A stretch of DNA of 27,609 nt from a virus: IMG/VR virus record IMGVR_UViG_3300049629_000462, positions 1 through 27,609 of that record, one strand, 5' to 3'. The position numbers were made by a program, and so were the translations under genes. Of this stretch, positions 12,539 through 20,556 are shown piece by piece. The notes under the pieces were generated by a model that was given only the letters and a program-made list of their open reading frames with translations, had not been told where the DNA came from and did not search any database. Within the stretch, counting starts at the first letter, position 1. The number at the start of each line of letters is the position of its first letter.

Positions 12539-12651
12539 TTGATGATTCCGCGCTTGCAGAGGTAGATGCCGCCGGCAACGCCGAGGCAGAAGCAAAGGGC
12601 CGCCGCCCACACCGAGCCAACGAAACTGGAGAGGTCTGCGAGAAGCATCAT
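12535..12651 (-). CDS. 38-residue membrane protein, holin-like candidate
   Basis: It starts with two ATG codons (TGATGATG) overlapping the preceding stop and encodes a span of about residues 10-32 (FVGSVWAAALCFCLGVAGGIY) with a basic end (CKRGIIK). Size, single span and charged tail resemble pinholin- or toxin-like small membrane proteins. It follows a lipoprotein and a membrane-anchored coiled-coil protein, a grouping reminiscent of lysis cassettes, although no endolysin is visible. Confidence 0.5.
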   Translation of the reverse strand: MMLLADLSSFVGSVWAAALCFCLGVAGGIYLCKRGIIK

Positions 12652-13145
12652 CAAGCCTTTCTTCGGGTCTGCGCCTTGCGAAACGCCGCGTCAAATTCCG
12701 GGTCTTGCGCCCGCATCGCGGCAACGTACTCCCGATCCCCTTCGGGTCGGTTAGGGTCTAGCATATCCACGGCGAGTTCCGCTTGGGTCACTTTCTTCCG
12801 CGGCAGCCATCCGATTGCAACGCGCATGGCCGTGCCGATGCCCGATTGCCATACGAGGAAGGCGATGCCCGCCACGGCCACGCCGATGCCCCACCACCGC
12901 AGGGTCGAAAGCCATGCCGGGGTGATGTCCTGTACCTGGGTGAGCTGAACGTGGATGTCGGCCGCCGTGGTGTCAATGCGCGTGGCGCGCTCCACCACCT
13001 CCGCGTCCTTGATGGCGTGGCCGTGGTCAATGAGCGCCTGGGCATCCGTACGGATGGCATTCGTATCACCCGCGATACGTTCCACCGGGCTGCACGCGAC
13101 CGCCAGCAAGGCCACCGCGGCAAGCGCAAGCCATACCCGGCTCAT
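12651..13145 (-). CDS. Lipoprotein with an internal membrane span
   Basis: 164 residues. The N-terminus is a lipoprotein signal (VWLALAAVALLAVAC, lipobox ending at Cys18), followed by a helical region with His residues (about 30-75), a hydrophobic span at about 83-105 (WWGIGVAVAGIAFLVW) and a charged C-terminus (PRKKVTQAE...RRKA). It starts in an ATGA overlap with the coiled-coil membrane protein. The pairing of a TM coiled-coil protein with a lipoprotein recalls Rz/Rz1 spanins, but real o-spanins are shorter, Pro-rich and lack an inner span, so this is only a candidate. Confidence 0.65.
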   Translation of the reverse strand: MSRVWLALAAVALLAVACSPVERIAGDTNAIRTDAQALIDHGHAIKDAEVVERATRIDTTAADIHVQLTQVQDITPAWLSTLRWWGIGVAVAGIAFLVWQSGIGTAMRVAIGWLPRKKVTQAELAVDMLDPNRPEGDREYVAAMRAQDPEFDAAFRKAQTRRKA

Positions 13146-13405
13146 TGCTTTTCGATCTTCCCCACGCGCTCCTCGAGCGCCCCGATGCGGACGTTGATGA
13201 CCCGAATCTGTGCATTCCCCTCCCCGGTCGCCTGCTGGATCTTCTCCATTTCCGAAGCCATCTTGTCCAAGGCGCGCGTCTGCTGCTCGTCCCGTTCGCT
13301 GCGCTGTCCCGCGTAAACGAACGCCCCGGCAATGGCAATGACCGCCACCGCAAGCTGCGCGGGCTTCATCCAAAATTCGACGGCATTCTTGGTTTCGATG
13401 GTCAT
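13142..13405 (-). CDS. Membrane-anchored coiled-coil protein, lysis or spanin-like candidate
   Basis: 87 residues. A hydrophobic span at about 15-32 (PAQLAVAVIAIAGAFVYAG) is followed by a long charged coiled coil (RSERDEQQTRALDKMASEME, then INVRIGALEERVGKIEKQ). This N-in, C-out shape with a helical ectodomain is that of inner-membrane spanin subunits and of some phage 'haemolysin XhlA'-type proteins, which share the 'V-x-x-R-I-x-x-L-E' repeat. It starts three bases after the fibre gene and overlaps the lipoprotein gene. Confidence 0.6.
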   Translation of the reverse strand: MTIETKNAVEFWMKPAQLAVAVIAIAGAFVYAGQRSERDEQQTRALDKMASEMEKIQQATGEGNAQIRVINVRIGALEERVGKIEKQ

Positions 13406-13408
13406 GGC

Positions 13409-15049
13409 TCACCACGAGGAAATGATGCAGATGAGGCCGCCGCCACCGTTGCCGCCAGCGCCCGTAGCGGTGGAAGATCCACCCGATCCGCCGCCGCCCG
13501 CGCCGTAGCCACCGATGCCACCCGCTGCGCTTGTGCCGCTTGACGAGGTGCTACCACCGCCACCCGAACCGTAGAAGCCCACATTGCTGCCTGCACCGCC
13601 TGTGCCATCGCCGCCCGTGCCAATGCCAACCCGCGTAGCACCTGATCCGCCAGCATGGGTTGTGCCACCCGATGACATTCCACCACCGCCACCGCCGCCT
13701 GGTGCGCCCTGCGAATTGCTTGGAGTCGTTCCAACCGCAGCACCCGCGCCACCCGAGCCACCAGCACCACCAAGCCACAATGCATTGATCGTGAGAGCCG
13801 CACCGCCAGCGCCGCCCGAATTCGTCCCTCCCGCGCCAAAGTTGCCGCCAGCCGCGTAGACGTAGGTAATGCCGGACGCGGATGCTGACGATGCGCCGCC
13901 CGCCGTTCCTGGATTGCCGTTAGTGCTTGCAGAAACACCCGCGCCACCCGTGCCGCCTGTACCCACCGTGACGGTGAGCGAACCCGGAAGGGCCACGGCG
14001 CGGTACGTCAGCTCCGTGATGCCGCCGCCACCACCTGCACCGCCGCCACCCCTGTTTCCGCTTGCTGCGGCATGGCCGCTACCGCCGCCTCCCCCTGCTC
14101 CGATGCACACAATCTGCACGGATCGGCAGCCGCTCGGCTTCGTCCATGTCCCGGAGGTCGTAAAGAGCTGCACATCGACACCCGGCCCAGGCTCCCATTG
14201 AGTCGTGCCGGAAACGTAGCGCAGCAAGTCGCCATTGGTCGGGGCCGATGACGAAACGGCCGTGCCGCGAATCTTGGCAACGGTCGGGGCTGGATAGGTG
14301 CTTGACAGGTCGCCCGAGGCCGCCCCAGTAGGCGCTCGAGAATCCGACAAGCGAGCATCGTTACCAACGCACGCCGTGGTCGATGCCGTGCCAAATGAAA
14401 CCGTAAACGTCCGGCTTGCCGTCAGATCGCCGCCACCCGTCAGGCCCGTGCCTGCGGTAAGGACGATGCTATTCGCCGCCTTGGCCGCAAGGTCGGTGGT
14501 CAGGTTGGCGACCTGGGACTGCGCGAGTCCAGCGGCTGGAATCGGGTCGCTGCCGGCGCTGCCGTGACTGCTGCCGTGCGAAGTCGGCGTGCGCGCATTA
14601 GAGAGGCGCGCATCGTCGCCAACGCACACGGTATCCGTGAGCGTGCCAAACAGCACTTCCACCGACACGTTGCTTGCAAGCGTGCCGCCGCCGGACAACC
14701 CAGCGCCAGCAATGATTGAACGGGTGGTCGGGACTTTAGCCGCGAGGTCCGTGGTAAGGTTCAAGACTTGCGACTGCGCCAAACCATCAGCAGGGATCGG
14801 ATCGCTACCAGCGGACCCGTGCGAGCTACCGTGCGTGGACGGGGTTCGGGCGTTCGACAGGCGGCTGTCCGTAGCCTCCACGATCTTGCCCGCCGTAGCC
14901 GCGCCGCTGGCTGCAAAGTCCGCGGCAATGGTTCCGGTGGCGGTAATCGTTCCGCCTGTCAGGCCCGTGCCAGCGGTCACGCTTACGACCGCGCCAGCGG
15001 AAACGGTAACGCCCGAATCAACCACCGAGATGGATACCTGTTCGGGCAT
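13409..15049 (-). CDS. Tail fibre / receptor-binding protein with repeats and a glycine-rich tip
   Basis: 546 residues. Residues about 24-240 hold two full and one partial copies of a module ('TAGTGLTGG... DARLSNARTPTSHGSSHGS...GSDPIPA-GLAQSQV-NLTTDLAAK'). Next come the fibre-type 'GDLSSTYPAPTVAKIRG' and 'WTKPSGCRSVQIVCIGAGGGGG' blocks. Residues about 317-540 are dominated by Gly with Ala/Ser/Thr, ending GGGLICIISSW. Glycine-rich tips of this style, as in the phage S16 adhesin, can form polyglycine-II helix bundles that present receptor-binding loops. The start overlaps the preceding stop (TAATG). Confidence 0.8.
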   Translation of the reverse strand: MPEQVSISVVDSGVTVSAGAVVSVTAGTGLTGGTITATGTIAADFAASGAATAGKIVEATDSRLSNARTPSTHGSSHGSAGSDPIPADGLAQSQVLNLTTDLAAKVPTTRSIIAGAGLSGGGTLASNVSVEVLFGTLTDTVCVGDDARLSNARTPTSHGSSHGSAGSDPIPAAGLAQSQVANLTTDLAAKAANSIVLTAGTGLTGGGDLTASRTFTVSFGTASTTACVGNDARLSDSRAPTGAASGDLSSTYPAPTVAKIRGTAVSSSAPTNGDLLRYVSGTTQWEPGPGVDVQLFTTSGTWTKPSGCRSVQIVCIGAGGGGGSGHAAASGNRGGGGAGGGGGITELTYRAVALPGSLTVTVGTGGTGGAGVSASTNGNPGTAGGASSASASGITYVYAAGGNFGAGGTNSGGAGGAALTINALWLGGAGGSGGAGAAVGTTPSNSQGAPGGGGGGGMSSGGTTHAGGSGATRVGIGTGGDGTGGAGSNVGFYGSGGGGSTSSSGTSAAGGIGGYGAGGGGSGGSSTATGAGGNGGGGLICIISSW

Positions 15050-15396
15050 TAGACGGACCCCGCGTAGATGTTGACCTGTGCCGAACCAAGCGAGATCAAT
15101 CGCTTGACCACGCTGCTAGGGAACAGGATGTCAAGGTCATACAGCGCGTTGCCGCACGGGAACGCGCTGGTAATGGCCGAGGGAATCACAAAGGTTCCTA
15201 CGGTCTTTGCGCCGTTCAGCGTGATGTAGTTGGACGTATTCGCGGTCAGATAGGCCGTTTCGCCCGCTCGGGCCACGCGGAGCCGCCAATCAGTAGCCGT
15301 TGCAAGCGCAGGGTAGGTTGCAGGCCAATCGCTGACCGTTACCTGTGCCTGAAATTCCGCGCCCTGCTCAAAGATGATGTTCCACGTTGTTGCCAT
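15049..15396 (-). CDS. Small virion protein preceding the fibre
   Basis: 115 residues, beta-rich: 'TWNIIFEQGAEFQAQVTVSD', 'DWRLRVARAG', 'GTFVIPSAITSAF', 'YDLDILFPSSVVKRLISLGSAQV'. Small all-beta proteins of this kind, with an opening 'g..f.~~v.~~d' strand and 'Y~l~i' strands, lie before fibre genes in many siphoviruses and may link the fibre to the tail tip. It couples to the fibre gene by a TAATG overlap. Confidence 0.6.
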   Translation of the reverse strand: MATTWNIIFEQGAEFQAQVTVSDWPATYPALATATDWRLRVARAGETAYLTANTSNYITLNGAKTVGTFVIPSAITSAFPCGNALYDLDILFPSSVVKRLISLGSAQVNIYAGSV

Positions 15397-15424
15397 TGTT
15401 GCCCTGTCAATTTGAAGAAGAAAA

Positions 15425-17200
15425 TCAGCTTGGCGTGTTACAGGTTACCACCACGGCATTCGGCATTGAGAACCAATATTGCGGTCCAAACGGCGGCGAA
15501 CCTCCTGTGTACGAGGTCGGGAATTGCTCCACCATCATCACGATGGTGTCGTTGCAGATTGGATTCGCCGAGATTTTGGCATTGCTGTAGTCGCTCTGAT
15601 ACACGCCCGGAGCAATGACGTTTGATACGTTGCCGAACCCAAAGTTCAGATTCCCATTCTCTGCCATGTTCCTGGCGTTGATGGTTCCGCTTCGTCCATA
15701 TGCACCGATGGCAACGCTCGGCGTTCCGCCTGCGCTAGCCGCCGGATTCGGTTCCACCTCCTCAAAGGTGTAGAGCCAACGCCAATTGGAATACAGCTCC
15801 GACCCCGTGATCTTGGCAGGGAACACCCGGCACATCGGCGGGGGAACGTCGATGATGGTTGCGCCGACGAGGTTGCGGTAGGCCTGGGCGTTGCCCTTGG
15901 CCGTCACAAGGTCGGACGGGTTGACCTCCGAAGTGCCTTGCAGTCCGAACCGCCAATCGTCCTCGCGTGCCTCGCTAATCGTGTACGGGGCAAGTTCCCC
16001 GTCAATCTCCGCCATCCGATAGGACACGTTGCCGATCTGCCCGATGTTGACGGACGCGCTCGTGTACCACGGAATCCATCCCGCCCACACCGTGCGACCG
16101 AACGGGATATTGCTGTTGCGGGAGACGTAATCGTCCCGGATCTTGGTGCGCGAATTGGCCGGGTTCCAACCGGGCGAAGTGGTCAGCTCCGCGCCCGTGG
16201 CATCGTTCACCACGATGGACGCATCCGTGAGGTATGCCGATCCGATGTCGTTAGGTGCGCGCACCCAGGTCGGGGTAGCACCCTGCGTATCAACCGCCTG
16301 CTGGCTGAAGTTGATGTCGGCCGCGGGGGTGTTGGCGATGGTGACGTTGTTGAACACCGTCCGCCCTTCCACGCTGCGCCGGGGCATGACCACCGAGGCA
16401 ATCTGCGGAGCGCGAGCTTGGTACCCGGTCGCGTTCCACAGGCTGACTAGCGCGTCTGTGGACAGCGCAGCGCCATTGACAGGCTGCATACCACCGCGCA
16501 TGGCCGTCTGATAGGTGTTCATCGCCCCGTTGTATTGCGCTTTGAGGCCCGTTCGGCTGATGAACCGCGTGGAGCTGCCCGTCGATACCACGATCTGCTG
16601 ATTGGCAGAGGCGATGGCATCAAGCAGGAGCGCGAGGCTGACGTTTGGCGAGCCGCACAAGTCGCCAAGCCGGCGGATGTATTCCGGGCTTTGCGTGGTG
16701 AAGTCTGTGGGCATCGTCAGGTTGTCGCCCGATGCCACCGTCCCAATGTCCGTGATGAGATCCGAATAGGTGCGGGTCGAATCAACCCGCCAGCGCCCAT
16801 CGCTTGACCAAGTGGGTGACAGGTTGGTATTCAGGATGGCTGCGCTGGAGAACTTCCAGTACCACCGCTCGTCCACCAGCTCAACCATGACCACGCCGCC
16901 TGACTCGCGCCAAAAGAACGGCTGCTGCGGACGGGCATACAGGCCCGACAGAACGACCGTCCGTCCGCTTGAGTCCTCGAGGGTGAGGCTGACGGTAGTA
17001 GACCCGTACAGCGTTGCAATCTGCGTGGAGGCCACGAGGACGCTTGCCCGCGTGTGCTGCGTCATGCCCACCGGGACATCAACGCGGAACAGATCCTCCT
17101 CTGCAATGCCGATCTGCCGCGCCGTGCTTCGCATCTCCTGCGTGGGCAGGAGCGTGGGGATGACGGTCGCGCCTGCGGTGATGTACGCGCTCACGCTCAT
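15425..17200 (-). CDS. Large tail-tip or baseplate-type protein, unrecognised family
   Basis: 591 residues from the ATG at 17200, which overlaps the upstream stop (ATGA). The frame extends upstream to 17344 but that part is Arg/His-rich shadow sequence. The N-terminal 150 residues look like a distal-tail beta domain (VSLTLEDSSGRTVVLSGLY; GGVVMVELVDERWYWKF). The C-terminal region is Asn/Gly/Thr-rich (NARNMAENGNLNFGFGNVSN). Downstream of the tape-measure candidate and before the fibre, it likely belongs to the tail tip. No enzyme motif seen. Confidence 0.65.
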   Translation of the reverse strand: MSVSAYITAGATVIPTLLPTQEMRSTARQIGIAEEDLFRVDVPVGMTQHTRASVLVASTQIATLYGSTTVSLTLEDSSGRTVVLSGLYARPQQPFFWRESGGVVMVELVDERWYWKFSSAAILNTNLSPTWSSDGRWRVDSTRTYSDLITDIGTVASGDNLTMPTDFTTQSPEYIRRLGDLCGSPNVSLALLLDAIASANQQIVVSTGSSTRFISRTGLKAQYNGAMNTYQTAMRGGMQPVNGAALSTDALVSLWNATGYQARAPQIASVVMPRRSVEGRTVFNNVTIANTPAADINFSQQAVDTQGATPTWVRAPNDIGSAYLTDASIVVNDATGAELTTSPGWNPANSRTKIRDDYVSRNSNIPFGRTVWAGWIPWYTSASVNIGQIGNVSYRMAEIDGELAPYTISEAREDDWRFGLQGTSEVNPSDLVTAKGNAQAYRNLVGATIIDVPPPMCRVFPAKITGSELYSNWRWLYTFEEVEPNPAASAGGTPSVAIGAYGRSGTINARNMAENGNLNFGFGNVSNVIAPGVYQSDYSNAKISANPICNDTIVMMVEQFPTSYTGGSPPFGPQYWFSMPNAVVVTCNTPS

Positions 17201-19029
17201 GCGTAGTCCTGGGGCGTGCCGACGTTGTACGCGGCCGCGTTGGTGTTGGCGTTGAACACGGACACGGCGGTGTTCTGTCCGTCCACATCGGTGTTGAACC
17301 CAAGCGATGCCGGGGCAATGACCGTCTGCGTGGGCGACCACCATTGCCGGCGACCGGACACGGTGCTGTACCCGTTGCTCGTCGCGCCACCGCCGTCATA
17401 TGACTTTAGGGTGCGGGTGTAGACCCCGATAAAGGTGCGCTGGCCGCCCGTATCGACATCGCCGAAGTTGACCTTCCAATCGTCCTTGACCACCACGAAG
17501 CCCGCCGGGATCGGCCGGAAGATGCGCTGCGGCGGGTTGTTGACCCCCTTGACCGTGGTGACTTCCTCGAGGACCGTGCTTGCCTTGCCCGCCTGGAACA
17601 CGAAGTCGGAACCCTGCGTGTACAGGGTTTGCAGGCGGTGCATCTTGGTGTCGGTATAGACGCTCGTGACCGTCTGCGACCGCTCCACGCCAGCGGGCTG
17701 GCCGGATGAATTGTTGGTCATCCGAGGCAGCGTGGAGAACGGACCCTGATTCATGGCCGCGTTGGCCGAGTCAAAGTTCGTGTCCGGGGCCACCATTGAG
17801 GTGGTCGGCGTGCCGGGAGAGCAGTAGTCCGTGATGGCGTTGATGACCGTTGCCACGGGCAAGCTTGACGCTACGCCCGGAGTCTTGGCCGAAAGATTGT
17901 TGTTGTACCAATGCGGCACAGAAGCAATGCCCTTGTATCCGCCATAGGAATCCGGGTATTCCGGGCAAGTACGAACGACCGTGAAGAACTTGCCAATGTA
18001 ATCCGCAAGCGGAACTGGCGGGTAGGTTCCAGGAGCTGGAACATCTCCCTGCCATGCATAGCAACGTGCCTGAATCTCCACGCGCACCTTGGACCGCGTC
18101 ATCATGTCCTGCTCGGAGAACACAATCCGATCAATCATTGCAGATCGGAACGGGATGCGGGTTTGCGCCAACACCACGGCCGACCACATCATGTGCCGAA
18201 CATCGCCATTCACCGGACCCTCAAGGTCACAGTTAAACCGCAGAATGGCAAAAGTTAGGTCAGAGCTGTTTCGCTCGTAGGTGAATTCGCAGTTACCTGT
18301 CAGCGCGCTATCGGGCAGCTTGATTCGCGCCTGGGTGTCAACAATGGTGTAGATGAGCGAGTTGCCGCTTTCGTTGTAGGCAAACGTCTGCGACTCGCGC
18401 CGCCAAATGCTGTCATCCGGCGGACGGGTCGGCAAGATGGCCTTACGGAACAGGTCGGCCCAAGGTGCTTTGCCGTTGACTTGGGCAGCCGTGTTGTCCT
18501 CGGCGTAGGTCGTGTCTGCGTTCGTGTTTGACAGGTCAAGAACGATGCTGCCCGTGACCGTGCGCGTCATGTGGCCCGCAGCATCAAGAGTGAACGATTG
18601 CACCCAGCGATGGGAGACAATCGGGCAATTGTCCTCCTCGGCCATCGCGTGGCCCACGATGGTGAACGTGACCATCGCCGCCTGCCGGCCGCTGATTTCC
18701 GTGACGGTCATGGACATCAGGGGACCGCGCAGCGCATCCGGGCCGGAGGACTCGTATACTGTTTCGGTTCCACCGTCAGCAGTCACCCAAATCTTGACAT
18801 CGTCAACGCGACCTGGTTCCTTCTTGAGTAGGTTTGCAAGCGTGGTGTAGGTCGAAGTTCCGTAAGACACCAGCGCGGACCCCGAGATGGTGGTCTCGTA
18901 GCGGATCTGCGTGTAGCCGTCTTCCGCGTAGATCGCTCGCGCATCCCACGAGGTGATGTTGGCATACGGAAGCGTGAACGTGTTGTCGCCCAGCGTGAAC
19001 GCCACCCATGTATTGCCGTTGGTAGACAT
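17197..19029 (-). CDS. Large tail protein following the tape measure, unrecognised family
   Basis: 610 residues. It opens with a beta-rich 'WVAFTLGDNTFTLPYANITSW' and contains further strands (GRQAAMVTFTIVGHAM; CEFTYERNSSDLTFAILRFNCD; DDWKVNFGDVDTGGQRTFIGVYTR). Length, position directly after the tape-measure candidate and beta content fit a distal tail or hub protein. Both ends overlap neighbouring genes (TGATG and ATGA). I cannot assign a Pfam-type family by eye. Confidence 0.65.
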   Translation of the reverse strand: MSTNGNTWVAFTLGDNTFTLPYANITSWDARAIYAEDGYTQIRYETTISGSALVSYGTSTYTTLANLLKKEPGRVDDVKIWVTADGGTETVYESSGPDALRGPLMSMTVTEISGRQAAMVTFTIVGHAMAEEDNCPIVSHRWVQSFTLDAAGHMTRTVTGSIVLDLSNTNADTTYAEDNTAAQVNGKAPWADLFRKAILPTRPPDDSIWRRESQTFAYNESGNSLIYTIVDTQARIKLPDSALTGNCEFTYERNSSDLTFAILRFNCDLEGPVNGDVRHMMWSAVVLAQTRIPFRSAMIDRIVFSEQDMMTRSKVRVEIQARCYAWQGDVPAPGTYPPVPLADYIGKFFTVVRTCPEYPDSYGGYKGIASVPHWYNNNLSAKTPGVASSLPVATVINAITDYCSPGTPTTSMVAPDTNFDSANAAMNQGPFSTLPRMTNNSSGQPAGVERSQTVTSVYTDTKMHRLQTLYTQGSDFVFQAGKASTVLEEVTTVKGVNNPPQRIFRPIPAGFVVVKDDWKVNFGDVDTGGQRTFIGVYTRTLKSYDGGGATSNGYSTVSGRRQWWSPTQTVIAPASLGFNTDVDGQNTAVSVFNANTNAAAYNVGTPQDYA

Positions 19030-19847
19030 CAGAAGCCCTTCATTCCCATGAGTCGCAGATCCGCCAAGAACGGTTCATTCATCGCGCCGTAGTCAATCTT
19101 GGGGTCCGGGGTCTTGCGGTTCAGGGCGCGGAGATCGCGTGCCATCTCCCTGAACGTGGCAACAATTCCGCCCGCAGGATTCATAAAATCAAAGAGCTCT
19201 TTCCCCTGCTCTCCATACTTGTATCCAACAGCCAAACGAGCAAGGGAACTTGATGTACCGCCGTAAGAGGAAAGCTGAACCATCACCGCAACGGCCTCCG
19301 CTGCCTTTGCCATCGCTTCGGTGATTTTCGGCAAATACTCTTTCAGGTTGTCAAGAACATCGGCAACGTACTTCGTGATTGGGCGAAGGAAGATTGCGCC
19401 TATACCAGCGAACGCAGATCGGATTTCCACGAACGCACGCTCAATGCGGCCCACCTCAAGCATCTGTGCGCCGATGGCCCCGCCGTATTGCATCCCCATG
19501 CGGAACTTGGTGAACACCATCGCCATTCTGTTTTGTGCTTCCGCGAGCTGGATGCCTGGGCTATAGTCGCGCAGATCGCCTGCTACCTCAAGAACAAAGC
19601 GATTCAAGGCGAGAAGCGCCTTGCCGACTTCCCCTACCACCTTTGTCAGCACGGTGAACACACCAGCCACCGCCGTGAACGCCGTAGACGCAAGCCCTGC
19701 CGCCGATGCAAGCGCGCCGATTTCTTCGCTTGCCGCTGCTGCTCCACCGCCTTCGCTGCTAGCCATATGACCAACGCCGCTGATGCCTTCAGCCTTGGCG
19801 CTGCCCTGCTCGTTGATGTCGATGACGATGCGTCCAAGGTCTTGCAT
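19029..19847 (-). CDS. Short tape-measure-protein candidate
   Basis: 272 residues, almost all helical, with hydrophobic stretches at about 45-80 (ALASAAGLASTAFTAVAGVFTVL) and 140-200, a pattern usual for tape measure proteins. It follows the tail assembly chaperones and precedes the large tail proteins, where the tape measure gene belongs. At roughly 0.15 nm per residue, a full-length helical ruler would span only about 40 nm, far shorter than lambda. Alternatives are a tape-measure remnant or a membrane-active tail protein. The start is separated from the previous stop by two bases. Confidence 0.55.
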   Translation of the reverse strand: MQDLGRIVIDINEQGSAKAEGISGVGHMASSEGGGAAAASEEIGALASAAGLASTAFTAVAGVFTVLTKVVGEVGKALLALNRFVLEVAGDLRDYSPGIQLAEAQNRMAMVFTKFRMGMQYGGAIGAQMLEVGRIERAFVEIRSAFAGIGAIFLRPITKYVADVLDNLKEYLPKITEAMAKAAEAVAVMVQLSSYGGTSSSLARLAVGYKYGEQGKELFDFMNPAGGIVATFREMARDLRALNRKTPDPKIDYGAMNEPFLADLRLMGMKGF

Positions 19848-19849
19848 GG

Positions 19850-20302
19850 TTACAGTCCGTTCTCAAAGGCACACACGAAGGTCTCTGTGCCGCGCATCCA
19901 ACCAACCAAGTCCTCTGCTGGCTCAACCTGACCGCCGTTGCGCCAGGTCAGCGCGATGGTGAGAATGCCGTTGAGGTCGTTCTGATTGAGCAGCACCCGC
20001 AGCCCGTCGATGAATTGCTCGATGCCATTGGAACCGGAGATGCGCTCCGTGGCCCGGTTGACCGGGTCAAGGAGGCCGCGCCACCACACCACGATGTCGA
20101 TCTTGGCCTCCTGCAAGCCAACGCCCGACCGCCAATGCAGCGCGGTGTCGCCGCCTGGAATGATCTGTATCGCGTACTGCGCGATGGTCTCATCACTCGG
20201 CCGCTCCGACAGGTACACGGCGCTGCCGTAGCCCTCGGTCACCATCCAGTTGGCAATCTCGGTCAGGAGCGCATTCCACACCGCTGCGTTCTGCGTAGCC
20301 AT
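19850..20302 (-). CDS. Tail terminator / completion-like protein
   Basis: 150 residues. An N-terminal helix (WNALLTEIANWMVTEGY) is followed by strands (AQYAIQIIPGG; AKIDIVVWWRG), a central helix (GIEQFIDGLRVLLNQ) and closing strands (TIALTWRNGG; TFVCAFENGL). This order matches the small alpha/beta tail terminators (lambda gpU-like) that cap the tail tube. It usually precedes the major tail protein; here it lies after the chaperones. It starts in a TGATG overlap with the frameshift product's stop. Confidence 0.6.
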   Translation of the reverse strand: MATQNAAVWNALLTEIANWMVTEGYGSAVYLSERPSDETIAQYAIQIIPGGDTALHWRSGVGLQEAKIDIVVWWRGLLDPVNRATERISGSNGIEQFIDGLRVLLNQNDLNGILTIALTWRNGGQVEPAEDLVGWMRGTETFVCAFENGL

Positions 20303-20556
20303 CAGCCCACCGCCTTCTGATGCTCAAGGTTCATGCGGATACGGAAGGCGAGGTCGGCATCCCCGGTAGCCAGCGCCACCGTCTGCTGCGCCACCTCTGC
20401 CGATCCCAACGCCATAGCGATGGCCCGTGCCTGAACGATGCTCTGCCGCGCCTCAATCATGGGAATGTTCTGCGCGAGGCCCATAGCAGTCTCCGGGTCA
20501 AAGTCGGTGGGAGGCCGCCCATAGGTCGCCAAGAACACGGCGGCCTCCCGTGTCAG
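20302..20556 (-). CDS. Tail assembly chaperone, -1 frameshift extension (gpGT-like)
   Basis: 84 residues read only after a -1 shift at 20556-20562, giving a 171-residue fusion with the 20553-20816 product. There is no credible start codon or ribosome-binding site of its own; the frame opens within the upstream gene. It is helical (MIEARQSIVQARAIAMALGS, then LAFRIRMNLEHQKAVG). In lambda the equivalent T domain recruits the major tail protein to the tape measure during tail assembly. It ends in a TGATG overlap with the next gene. Confidence 0.8.
   Translation of the reverse strand: MTREAAVFLATYGRPPTDFDPETAMGLAQNIPMIEARQSIVQARAIAMALGSAEVAQQTVALATGDADLAFRIRMNLEHQKAVG
20509..20549 (-). promoter_or_regulatory. 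Stimulatory stem-loop for -1 frameshifting
   Basis: GGGAGGCCGCC (20549-20539) pairs perfectly with GGCGGCCTCCC (20519-20509) across a 19-base loop. It begins six bases after the slippery heptamer, the usual distance for a structure that stalls a ribosome on the slip site. The 11-bp stem is almost entirely G-C. Confidence 0.85.

Noticed and set aside
12494-12620. N-terminal extension of the cysteine-rich protein
   Set aside because: It overlaps the 38-residue membrane gene in another frame and has shadow-like composition; the ATG at 12494 overlaps the preceding stop.
13584-14201. Proline-rich plus-strand frames
   Set aside because: They are the antisense of the glycine-rich fibre end (GGN codons read as NCC) and have no start signals.
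15425-17344. N-terminal extension of the tail protein to 17344
   Set aside because: The first 48 residues are His/Arg-rich shadow sequence of the upstream gene; the ATG at 17200 forms an ATGA overlap like most junctions here.
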